NCBI GenBank assembly: GCA_051648405.1
Contig: JBOFFC010000047.1
Coordinates: 1 to 48,009 of the forward strand
Direction: 5' to 3'
Source: JBOFFC01 sp051648405
Lineage (GTDB): Bacteria; Planctomycetota; Planctomycetia; Pirellulales; Lacipirellulaceae
DNA: 48,009 nucleotides
A program made the position numbers and the translations under genes. The notes under the pieces were generated by a model. It searched no databases. It was not told the origin of the DNA and saw only the letters and a program-made list of their open reading frames with translations. Shown in pieces: positions 14,789 through 22,515 of this stretch. Positions within the stretch are counted from its first letter, which is position 1; the number at the start of each line of letters is the position of its first letter.

Positions 14789-16690
14789 ATGCCTGTGTGC
14801 GTCCCCTTCGCTGCAACGCGCTCGACTGCCCCCCACGGCGGCAGCGCTGCCTGGCGGCGTTTTCGCGCCGCGGTCGCGGCGCTGCTGATTTCCGGCCCGG
14901 CCGTCGCGGCGGGCCAGGCAGCATTCCCCTTCGCTCCCGAGTCGGCGAGCGATACAGGGACACGGGTCAGCGGCTACACCCCGGCGCAGGTGCTGTCGGC
15001 GCCGCTCGCGCAGCCGGGGCTGAGTCTGCCGGGCGCAGGCATCCTGCCGGCTAGCGAAGCGGTGACGATCCCCGGCCCGGCCTTCGAGCAGGCCGCCGTG
15101 GAGGCGCTTCAGGAAGGGATCCGGATGGAGGGGCGTCGGCAGTGGACCGACGCCGCCGGCCATTACGAGCAAGCCGTCCGCGAGTTCCCGAACGACCAGC
15201 GCCTGCGCCTGCGGCACGACCTGGCGCGGATCCACAGCAGCCTCGAGCGGCGTTACGCCGACGCCTCGTTCGTCGATACGCTCCGCGCGCTCGACGGCCG
15301 CGCGGCGACCGACCTCCACTCCGAGCTGCTGACGAAGATCGAAACGCACTACGTGGTCGATCCCCCGTGGGGCAAGCTCACCGAGCGCGGCGCCACGGCG
15401 GTGCTGATCGCCGCGGCCGACCCCGACTTCGCGGCCCGGCACGGGCTCCGCCCGAACGAACAACAACTCCGCGCCCTGGCGGCCGATGTGCGGCAGCTCG
15501 CTCGTCCCGAGCTGGTGCGCGGCTCGCGTGACGCCCTGGCCGTCGCGGCCGCAGTGGCGTCCGCGGCCGAACGCCGCGTGGGGGCCCCGGCCGCCGCGTG
15601 GATGCTCGAGTTCACCGCCGCCGCCGCGGGGGGCCTCGACAACTACTCGGCGTTCCTCACCCCCGGGCAACTGCGCGACGTCTACTCGCAGATCGAGGGG
15701 AACTTCGTCGGGCTGGGGGTCGAGCTGAAGGCGGCCGAGGGAGACCTCGAGATCGTCCGCGTGATCGGCGGCAGCCCCGCCGAGCGGGCCGGCATCGTCG
15801 CCGGCGACCGGATCATCGCGATCGACGGCCAGCAGTGCCGCGACCACTCGTCCGACGAGGCCGCCTCGATGCTCACCGGCGAGGAGGGTACCTCCTGCCA
15901 AGTGACCGTCGTGTCGCCGAGCGTCGAGTTCCCGGCGCCGAGCGACGACGTGGCCCACCTGGTGGCGAAGCCCCTCGACGGCCAGCGGACCCTGACCGTC
16001 CGCCGCGAGCACGTCGAGGTGCCGAGCCTCGAAGGGGTCGAGATCGTCGATCAGGCGAACGGCGTCGCGTACGTCAAACTCCCCGTCTTCCAGAAATCGA
16101 CGGCCCGCGACGTCGAGTCGGCCCTGTGGGACCTCCACCGCCAGGGGATGCGGAGCCTAGTAATCGACCTCCGCGGCAACCCCGGCGGCCTGCTAACCTC
16201 GGCCGTCGAGCTGGCCGACAAGTTCGTCGCCCAGGGGAATCTCGTCAGCACCCGCGGCCGCAGCGACGGCGAGGACTTCGACTACCGCGCCCACCGCGCC
16301 GGGACCTGGCGTGTGCCGCTGGTGGTGATGGTCGATGGCGACAGCGCCTCGGCGAGCGAGATCTTCGCGGCGGCGATCCGCGACAACCGTCGCGGGACGA
16401 TCGTCGGCGTCCGCTCGTTCGGCAAGGGGTCGGTGCAGGGGATCTTCCCGATGGCGCTCGGTGGCGCCGGCATCCGCCTGACGACGGCCAAGTTCTACTC
16501 CCCCAACGGCCACCCGATCAGCGAGGTCGGAGTGAACCCCGATATCGTCGTGCACCGCGCGACGAGCGCTGCCGGCGGGCGAGAAGAAGGCCGCGCGCAA
16601 ACGGTCGGCTACCGCGGCGCCAAGGCCCCCGCCGACGAGCAACTGCAGAAGGCGATCGAGGCAGCCCGGACGCAGGCGCCGATGCGCTGA
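14789..16690 (+). CDS. S41 C-terminal processing peptidase with PDZ domain
   Basis: A 633-residue exported serine protease of the CtpA/Prc family. It begins with an Arg-rich then hydrophobic signal segment (RFRAAVAALLISGPAVAAG, about residues 25-43). A 250-residue helical region has a TPR-like patch (RMEGRRQWTDAAGHYEQAVR). The PDZ domain (about 301-390) includes VGLGVELKAAEGDLEIVRVI and GSPAERAGIVAGDRIIAIDG. The catalytic domain shows LVIDLRGNPGGLL, the Ser in GDSASASEIFAAAI (about 517) and the Lys in RSFGKGSVQG (about 545), with IRLTTAKFYSPNGHPI and GVNPDI at the end. It should trim C-termini of periplasmic or envelope proteins. The ATG at 14789 is preferred over a GTG at 14738; neither has a strong ribosome binding site. 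Expression probably comes from the 14414 promoter. Confidence 0.9.
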   Translation: MPVCVPFAATRSTAPHGGSAAWRRFRAAVAALLISGPAVAAGQAAFPFAPESASDTGTRVSGYTPAQVLSAPLAQPGLSLPGAGILPASEAVTIPGPAFEQAAVEALQEGIRMEGRRQWTDAAGHYEQAVREFPNDQRLRLRHDLARIHSSLERRYADASFVDTLRALDGRAATDLHSELLTKIETHYVVDPPWGKLTERGATAVLIAAADPDFAARHGLRPNEQQLRALAADVRQLARPELVRGSRDALAVAAAVASAAERRVGAPAAAWMLEFTAAAAGGLDNYSAFLTPGQLRDVYSQIEGNFVGLGVELKAAEGDLEIVRVIGGSPAERAGIVAGDRIIAIDGQQCRDHSSDEAASMLTGEEGTSCQVTVVSPSVEFPAPSDDVAHLVAKPLDGQRTLTVRREHVEVPSLEGVEIVDQANGVAYVKLPVFQKSTARDVESALWDLHRQGMRSLVIDLRGNPGGLLTSAVELADKFVAQGNLVSTRGRSDGEDFDYRAHRAGTWRVPLVVMVDGDSASASEIFAAAIRDNRRGTIVGVRSFGKGSVQGIFPMALGGAGIRLTTAKFYSPNGHPISEVGVNPDIVVHRATSAAGGREEGRAQTVGYRGAKAPADEQLQKAIEAARTQAPMR

Positions 16691-16803
16691 GCGTGGGCGG
16701 AGCCGGTCGCGACTCGTCGAGAGGTCTCACGCAGAGGCGTAAAGTCGCGGAGGTAGGGCGCTACGCCGCCGGGCCGCCTGCGCGCGGCGCCGCCGTGCTC
16801 CGC

Positions 16804-17565
16804 TCACCACAACCACCACTCGCCGGTGGTCACCACGTAGACTCCGAGCAGGAAGTTCGTCACGGCGTGGGCGGTGACGCAGTCCCAGTAGTTCTTGGTG
16901 CGCACCATCAGCCACGTCACCAGGGTGAACCAGCCGAGCGACGCCAGCTTCTCGGGGTGGTAGAGCATCGGGAAGGCGGTGCCGGCCACCACGGCGGTGG
17001 TCGTCACGCGGCCGAACTCGACCTTCCAGAACTCGGGGCTGACGACGTTGCGCATCATCCACCCGCGCAGCATCAGCTCCTCGAACACCGGGACCACGAC
17101 CGAGAGGCCGAGGAAGCGGACGACCAGGAACGCCCAACATAGCAGCGGGGCGTGGCCCAACTGCTCCCACGGGTTGTAGGCCGCCCGGGCCGCCCCGATG
17201 CCGAGGACCCCCAGGAGGCCGGTCAGGGGGCTCTCGTCTCCTAGCAGTTCGAGGAGCCGCTCTTCGGCCTTCAGCCCACAGAGGGCGATCCAGAGCACCA
17301 CGCCGACCACCCCGACCCCGACCGCCAGCGGCGACACGCGCAGCTTCCACTGCCCCCAGGCGGGCCAGCAGAAGGCGAGCGCCGCGACGACGATCGCCAG
17401 CTTGGCCGTGTAAATCAGCGGGTAGTGGTCGTGGGTTAGCCCCAGGAAGCCGGGGGTCGGGTCCTCGCCCGGCTCGGGCGCCGCGGGCTCGAAGCTCCCG
17501 AGCACCATGTAGACCGCCATCGGCAGGACGTACAGCAGCCAGTTCTCGCGGGAGAAGAAGGGCAT
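16804..17565 (-). CDS. CPBP-family intramembrane glutamic protease (PEP-CTERM-associated type candidate)
   Basis: A 253-residue multi-pass membrane protein with the three conserved blocks of the CPBP (CAAX protease and bacteriocin-processing) family: the double Glu in PVFEELMLRGWMMR, the His region FPMLYHPEKLAS, and HAVTNFLLG near the C-terminus. About seven hydrophobic segments are visible. Proteins of this size with an exposed first helix (ENWLLYVLPMAVYMVLGSF) resemble the CAAX-protease-related subfamily found with exosortase/PEP-CTERM systems, which suits a genome with several PEP-CTERM proteins; no exosortase gene is in the window. The ATG at 17565 has no Shine-Dalgarno, its leader being repeat R4. 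The gene converges on the S41 protease gene. Confidence 0.82.
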   Translation of the reverse strand: MPFFSRENWLLYVLPMAVYMVLGSFEPAAPEPGEDPTPGFLGLTHDHYPLIYTAKLAIVVAALAFCWPAWGQWKLRVSPLAVGVGVVGVVLWIALCGLKAEERLLELLGDESPLTGLLGVLGIGAARAAYNPWEQLGHAPLLCWAFLVVRFLGLSVVVPVFEELMLRGWMMRNVVSPEFWKVEFGRVTTTAVVAGTAFPMLYHPEKLASLGWFTLVTWLMVRTKNYWDCVTAHAVTNFLLGVYVVTTGEWWLW

Positions 17566-17569
17566 CTGT

Positions 17570-17607
17570 CGAAGGCGGAAGGGGGAGGGCGGAAGGGGGA
17601 AGGAAGG
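17570..17607. repeat. R4 polypurine repeat, copy B, upstream of the CPBP gene
   Basis: CGAAGGCGGAAGGGGGAGGG followed by cggaagggggaaggaagg starts five bases from the CPBP protease start codon. It matches copy A (14033-14067) almost base for base over the first 30 positions. Confidence 0.8.
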
Positions 17608-17613
17608 AACGTA

Positions 17614-17642
17614 GGGCGAGCCCCGGCGTCAGCCGGGGGAGT
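17614..17642. repeat. R2 half copy, compact hairpin
   Basis: GGCGAGCCCCGGCGTCAGCC followed by gggggagtt has the R2 layout (ggcgagcc...gcgt/cagccg...ggagt) and folds on itself as GCCCCGGC-GTCA-GCCGGGG. It lies between R4 copy B and the fusA leader, in the 260-bp gap between divergent genes. Confidence 0.6.
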
Positions 17643-17825
17643 TCCGCCCCGCCCCCCACCGGCTAGCCGCGCCCGCCGGTATCGCTAAGATACAGGCTTC
17701 CCTCGGCCCGCCGAGGGTCCGCTGGGGGTGCGCTCGCGACCGGGCGCGCCCTGCTGTCAGTAGTCCGCTGGCTAGCGATCGGTTTCCCGCCTCCTTCGCC
17801 CCCTCCCACCGCGGGGCCCCCGACC

Positions 17826-19928
17826 ATGAACCTCAAGAACGTCCGCAACATCGGCATCTCGGCCCACATCGACTCCGGCAAGACCACGCTGAGCGAGCGG
17901 ATCCTGTTCTACGCCGGTCGGATCCACAAGATCGAGGACGTCCGCGGCGGCGGGGACGGGGCGACCATGGACCACATGGAGCTCGAGAAGGAGCGAGGGA
18001 TCACGATCACCTCGGCCGCCACGAGCCTGCAGTGGGACAACCACGCGATCAACCTGATCGACACGCCGGGCCACGTCGACTTCACGGTCGAGGTCGAGCG
18101 TTCGCTCCGCGTGCTCGACGGGGCGATCCTGGTCCTCTGCTCGGTCGGCGGCGTGCAGTCGCAGTCGATGACGGTCGACCGGCAGATGAAGCGCTACAAC
18201 GTGCCGCGGCTGGCGTTCATCAACAAGATGGACCGCACGGGGGCGAACCCGTTCAGCGTCGTCAAGCAGGTCCGCGACAAGCTCGGCGCCGACGCCGTGC
18301 TGATGCAGTTGCCGATCGGCAACGAAGACAAGTTCGAGGGGGTGATCGACCTGGTGGCGATGAAGGCCTACTACTTCGACGGCTCGAACGGCGAGGTGGT
18401 CCGCACCGAGGAGATCCCCGCCGCGCTGAAGGACGAAGCCGACGAGCACCGCGCCGCGATGCTCGACGCGCTGTCGATGTACGACGACTCACTGATGGAG
18501 AAGGTCCTCGGGGGCGAGTCGCTCACCGAAGACGAGGTCCACAAGGTCGCCCGCAAGGCGGTCATCCACCAGGCGTTCACGCCGGTGTTCTTGGGCTCGG
18601 CGTTTAAGAACAAGGGGGTGCAGCCGCTGCTGGACGCGGTCAAGCACTACCTGCCGTCCCCGACCGAGGTCGAGAACTTCGGCAACAACCCGAAGACCGA
18701 CGAGCGGATGAAGCTCGAGCCCGATCCCGCCAAGCCGTTTGTCGGCATGGCGTTCAAGATCGTCGATGACCAGCACGGCCAGCTCACCTACACCCGCGTC
18801 TACCAGGGGAAGATCGGCAAGGGCGAGTCGTACTTCAACCAGCGGACCGGCAAGAAGGAGCGCTTCAGCCGCATCGTGCGGATGCACTCGAACAAGCGCG
18901 AAGAGATCGACACCGCCACGGCCGGCGACATCGTCGCCGTGATGGGGATCGACTGCGCGTCGGGCGACACCTACTGCGGGGAGAGCAACTACTGCTCGCT
19001 GGAGAACATCTACGTCGCCGCGCCGGTGATCAAGATGTCGGTCCAGGCCAAGAGCCGCGACAACAGCGACAAGCTCAGCAAGGCCCTGCAGCGGTTCCGC
19101 AAGGAGGACCCAACGTTCCACGTCTTCACCGACGAGGAGACCAACGAGACGGTCATCGCCGGCATGGGTGAGCTGCACCTCGAGATCTACGTCGAGCGCA
19201 TCCGCCGCGAGTACGGCGTGGACGTCGAGGTCGGCGCCCCCAAGGTCAGCTACCGCGAGTCGGGCCAGCAGTCCTTCGAGTTCGACCACAAGCGAAAGAA
19301 GCAGACCGGCGGCTCGGGTCAGTACGGCCACATCAAGGGGATCTTGGCGCCGCAGACCGAGGAAGACCGCGAGAAGGTCCGCGAGGGGGGGAGCGAGCCC
19401 AACGAGCTGATCTTCGTCGATGCGGTCACCGGCGGCCGCATCCCGAAGAACTTCATCCCGGCGATCGAGAAGGGCTTCCGCAACATGATGCCCAAGGGGC
19501 CGCTCGCCGGTTACCCGGTGGTGGACCTGACCGTCACGCTGCAAGACGGCTCGTACCACGACGTCGACTCGAGCGACATGGCGTTCATGCTCACCGCGCA
19601 GGAGTGCTTCCGCGAGCACTTCAACCGCATGAAGCCGGTGCTGCTCGAGCCAATCATGAAGGTCGAGATCGAGTGCCCCGAGCCCTTCCAGGGCGCCGTC
19701 CAGGGCCAGATCAGCGCCAAGCGCGGGATGATCGTCGAGACCGAGACCACCGGCAACCTCGCCAAGATCATCGCCGAGGTCCCGCTCGCCGAGACGTTCG
19801 GTTACTCGACCGAGCTGCGGAGCCAGACGCAGGGCCAGGGGACCTTCACGATGGAGTTCGCGAAGTACATGCCCGTGCCGCCGAACATCCAGGTGCAGAT
19901 CATCGAGGACCGGAAGAAGGACGGCTGA
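17826..19928 (+). CDS. fusA: translation elongation factor G (spdEFG1/mitochondrial EF-G1-like)
   Basis: A 700-residue GTPase that moves tRNAs and mRNA through the ribosome. G motifs: AHIDSGKT (13-20), DTPGH (79-83), NKMD (133-136). Domain II and domains III-V follow (GELHLEIYVERIRREYGVDVEV, KVSYRESGQQSFEFDHKRKK, SDMAFMLTAQECFREHF, EVPLAETFGYSTELRSQTQG). Ser17 in AHIDSGKT (Ala in E. coli-type EF-G) and the switch region VRGGGDGATMDHMELEKERG resemble spdEFG1 and mitochondrial EF-G1 more than canonical FusA. Known spd1-type factors act in translocation, with a partner doing recycling; whether that holds here is inference. The ATG at 17826 is the family start and there is no strong Shine-Dalgarno. 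A strong terminator follows. Confidence 0.96.
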   Translation: MNLKNVRNIGISAHIDSGKTTLSERILFYAGRIHKIEDVRGGGDGATMDHMELEKERGITITSAATSLQWDNHAINLIDTPGHVDFTVEVERSLRVLDGAILVLCSVGGVQSQSMTVDRQMKRYNVPRLAFINKMDRTGANPFSVVKQVRDKLGADAVLMQLPIGNEDKFEGVIDLVAMKAYYFDGSNGEVVRTEEIPAALKDEADEHRAAMLDALSMYDDSLMEKVLGGESLTEDEVHKVARKAVIHQAFTPVFLGSAFKNKGVQPLLDAVKHYLPSPTEVENFGNNPKTDERMKLEPDPAKPFVGMAFKIVDDQHGQLTYTRVYQGKIGKGESYFNQRTGKKERFSRIVRMHSNKREEIDTATAGDIVAVMGIDCASGDTYCGESNYCSLENIYVAAPVIKMSVQAKSRDNSDKLSKALQRFRKEDPTFHVFTDEETNETVIAGMGELHLEIYVERIRREYGVDVEVGAPKVSYRESGQQSFEFDHKRKKQTGGSGQYGHIKGILAPQTEEDREKVREGGSEPNELIFVDAVTGGRIPKNFIPAIEKGFRNMMPKGPLAGYPVVDLTVTLQDGSYHDVDSSDMAFMLTAQECFREHFNRMKPVLLEPIMKVEIECPEPFQGAVQGQISAKRGMIVETETTGNLAKIIAEVPLAETFGYSTELRSQTQGQGTFTMEFAKYMPVPPNIQVQIIEDRKKDG

Positions 19929-19970
19929 GAGGTCCCCAGCACGGGGCCAGCACAACTCGCGCAATCCGTC

Positions 19971-20010
19971 ACGCCGCCCGGGGGACGCCCCCCGGGGCGG
20001 CGTTTTCTTT
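19971..20010 (+). terminator. Rho-independent terminator after fusA
   Basis: acgccgcc-cggggg (19971-19984) pairs with cccccggggcggcgt (19989-20003) around a four-base loop, with one bulged C. It is followed by TTTTCTTT. It lies 43 bases after the fusA stop. Confidence 0.85.
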
Positions 20011-20132
20011 GCGCCGCGGCGGCCGGGTCGGTGGCGGTCGCGTCCGACGCGGTCAGAATGAAGGCTTGGCGCCTGGCCTCCGAGTCGAGGCCCGCCCTTC
20101 CCTGACCGTTCCGACGCACCCCCCGCTCGTCC

Positions 20133-20552
20133 GTGCCCGCCACCCCGTCGCCGCCGGCTTCGACTGCGCCCCGCCGGGGGGTCTCCGCGGCGGCCGCGCC
20201 GTGGCTCATGACGTTCGGTGTCGTAGGGATCGCGGCGCACGGGCTTGGCATTCCCGCGCCGGTGCTGACGTGCCTGCTGCTGGTCGGCCTGGGCGCCGAC
20301 GCCGACCTCGCGCGCCGCGCCGAACGCGCCCGCGAGGCCCAGCTCCTGGGGGACGGCGCGAACGGCCTCGCGAGCTGGGATTGGGCCGCCACGCCGCTGA
20401 GGTTCGCGCACGCGTCGCTCTACGCGCTGCTGTACGTCGTCGCCTGGGGGGGGATGGCGGCCGCGGCCAGCAGCTTCGCGGGCGCCCTGGCTCTCACGGC
20501 CGACCTCGCGGCGACGTTCGTCCTGTTGCTGGGGCTCGCGCGGCGCGCCTAA
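20133..20552 (+). CDS. small hydrophobic membrane protein of unknown function
   Basis: A 139-residue candidate with two hydrophobic regions: PWLMTFGVVGIAAHGLGIPA continuing into VLTCLLLVGLG (about 23-55), and a long stretch from FAHASLYALLYVVAWGG to LAATFVLLLGLA (about 88-136), perhaps two helices. A charged loop (ADLARRAERAREAQLL) lies between. The start may be GTG 20133 or ATG 20208. No family is recognised. Its TAA overlaps the TAG of the converging glycerophosphodiesterase gene by three bases. The membrane-like composition and clear stop make it likelier than a chance frame in GC-rich DNA, but conservation is untested. Confidence 0.5.
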   Translation: MPATPSPPASTAPRRGVSAAAAPWLMTFGVVGIAAHGLGIPAPVLTCLLLVGLGADADLARRAERAREAQLLGDGANGLASWDWAATPLRFAHASLYALLYVVAWGGMAAAASSFAGALALTADLAATFVLLLGLARRA

Positions 20553-22468
20553 CGAGCGACGTCGGCCGCCGGAACGCCTGCCGTAGGTCGGGCGCCGGTC
20601 GCGATCCGGAACCGGTCGGCAAGCTCCACCAACAGCCGCGCGACAGGGGGGATCTCGGCCCGCTCGCGCAGCACGCGCTTGGCGACGCCCGGTTCGTCGG
20701 TGATCACGCCGTCGATCCCGCGGCCGACGATCGACGAAATCGTCAGGGGGTCGTTGACAGTCCAGGCGTACACTTCGCGTCCCGAGCGTCGCGCCGACCG
20801 GAGCACGCCGCGCGTCACAAACGACGCGTTGACCGCCAAGAAGTCGGCCTTCAGCCCCCGCTGGTCGCCGACGGCCACCGACATCAGCAGCCCCACCCGC
20901 CAGTGGGGGCGCAACCCTTTTAGCTTCGCGACCCCTTCGCGGCGCAGGGACATGAACATCGTGTCAAGGGCGGCGCCTGCGCGTTCGACGACATCGACGA
21001 CGCGGCGCTCGAGGTCGATGTCGTGTCCGTAGTACTTGAGCTCAACGAGCACGCCGACTCGGTCGCGGCACAGGTCTAGGACCTGGGCGAGCGTTGGCAC
21101 GCGCTCGCCGCGGAAGCGTTCGCCCCTCCGTGCGCCGACGTCGATCGCCGCGAGGTCTTCGCGTGTCGCGTCCCAGACCTTGAGGCCCAGGCCGGCGGCC
21201 TTCATGAAGTCGCTGTCGTGGAACACGATCACCTCGCCGTCGGCCGACTCTTGCACATCGACCTCGACGTAGTCGGCGCCCCCCTCGATCGCCGCCCGGA
21301 TCGCCGCGAGCGTGTTCTCGGGGGCTGCCCGTGGCGCGCCGCGGTGGCCGATCACGACGACGTGATCTTCAACCGGCACGCTCCCCAGGGCGACGAACCC
21401 GGCGGTCGTCGATGCGAGCAGCGCAACCCCTCCGGCGGCGAAGGCGCGCGGGCGCGTCAGCCCGAAACCGACTGGCTGCGACACGCGCGGCGCGGCGGAC
21501 GACGCGGGCTCCTGGCCCCCCAGGGCCCGGTGCAACCGATAGACGACCGCTGCGAACGAGGCCGTGCCGACGACGGTCGTGAGCAGCGTGACGCCCGCGA
21601 GCGCCGCAATGCTCAGCCCGGCGCCGAGCGCGACCATCGACAGCGAGCGTGGCCAGACCGCTGCAAACGGCCAGATTGCCGCGGCGACGAACGCCGTGGC
21701 GAGCGTGGAGAAAGCGAACGACGCGACGAACCACCCGACGACCATCGTGCGGACCGCCCATCGGGCGGGCGCGGTGCGTCGCATGCTCGCCCGGTGCGCT
21801 TGGGCCGGGGAGACTCCCTCGAACAGCACCAGCGGCAACGCGACGGACCACTCGGTCGCCACGCGCACGGCCAACCACGCCGCGTACGTCACGATGACGC
21901 AGGCGATCGCCACAGCGACGCCGAACTGCCAAGGCCGCTCGGCGAGGTAGTAGTTGACGTCAAACTCCGAGAGCAGCGTCGCGTGCGTGAGCCACGCTGC
22001 CAACCCCGCGGGCGCCAACCACGCCAAAGCGTGCAGCACGACGCGCGTCGCCACACGCAGCACGGTTACGGTGTTCGAAAGGGCAAGCGTGGCGGCCCCG
22101 ACGACGCTCGGGCTCGTTTGCGCCACGACCGTCAGCAACACGGCCACCTCGAGCGCGACGAGCGCCACGGCAGCGACGCCCACCACGACGAGCCCGGCCA
22201 TCCCGATCGGTGACACGATGAACGTCAGTAACTCCTCGTCGGTGAGGACCGGCTGCCCTGAAACACCGACCGCGACCCTCAGCAGCACCGAATAGAACGG
22301 CGCAAGCACGAGCGCCGACACGACGCGCACCGACACCCCCGCGACAAGCAGTTCTCGCCACCGGCGCCGAAGGTCGTTGGACGCGCCGACGGCCGTCGCC
22401 CAGCCCACGGCGGGCGGGCGCCGGGTGGCGTCGTCCAGCGGTTCGGCGGTTGGGTCAGGATGCTGCAA
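20549..22468 (-). CDS. membrane-anchored glycerophosphodiester phosphodiesterase
   Basis: About 639 residues. The first ~350 form a multi-helix membrane region of the type seen at the N-terminus of some bacterial GDPDs (APFYSVLLRVAVGVSG, AAVALVALEVAVLLTVVAQT, WPFAAVWPRSLSMVALGAG). The catalytic GDPD barrel follows: IGHRGAPRAAPENT (His-Arg-Gly, about residue 375), DYVEVDVQESADGEVIVFHD (metal-binding Glu/Asp and HD), LVELKYYGHD, and YAWTVNDPLTISSIVGRGID with GVITDEPG at the end. It should cut glycerophosphodiesters to sn-glycerol 3-phosphate and an alcohol at the membrane face. The start is uncertain: TTG 22468 fits the spacing after the M48 gene (47 bp), and upstream codons in this frame are antisense-like. 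It is last in a four-gene minus-strand cluster. Confidence 0.83.
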   Translation of the reverse strand: MQHPDPTAEPLDDATRRPPAVGWATAVGASNDLRRRWRELLVAGVSVRVVSALVLAPFYSVLLRVAVGVSGQPVLTDEELLTFIVSPIGMAGLVVVGVAAVALVALEVAVLLTVVAQTSPSVVGAATLALSNTVTVLRVATRVVLHALAWLAPAGLAAWLTHATLLSEFDVNYYLAERPWQFGVAVAIACVIVTYAAWLAVRVATEWSVALPLVLFEGVSPAQAHRASMRRTAPARWAVRTMVVGWFVASFAFSTLATAFVAAAIWPFAAVWPRSLSMVALGAGLSIAALAGVTLLTTVVGTASFAAVVYRLHRALGGQEPASSAAPRVSQPVGFGLTRPRAFAAGGVALLASTTAGFVALGSVPVEDHVVVIGHRGAPRAAPENTLAAIRAAIEGGADYVEVDVQESADGEVIVFHDSDFMKAAGLGLKVWDATREDLAAIDVGARRGERFRGERVPTLAQVLDLCRDRVGVLVELKYYGHDIDLERRVVDVVERAGAALDTMFMSLRREGVAKLKGLRPHWRVGLLMSVAVGDQRGLKADFLAVNASFVTRGVLRSARRSGREVYAWTVNDPLTISSIVGRGIDGVITDEPGVAKRVLRERAEIPPVARLLVELADRFRIATGARPTAGVPAADVAR

Positions 22469-22515
22469 GGCGATGGCTCGACTGCCGGCGCCTTGCGGCC
22501 GGTTCGCAGCGGCGC

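Noticed and set aside
14456..14888. Two overlapping + strand frames in the leader of the S41 protease
   Set aside because: Composition is Arg/Ser/Pro-rich in both frames, typical of chance ORFs in GC-rich DNA, and structured RNA elements occupy the same stretch.
18489..20411. A 640-codon open frame antisense to fusA
   Set aside because: It mirrors the codon bias of fusA, has low-complexity Leu/Arg/Asp composition and no recognisable motif; it also crosses the fusA terminator.
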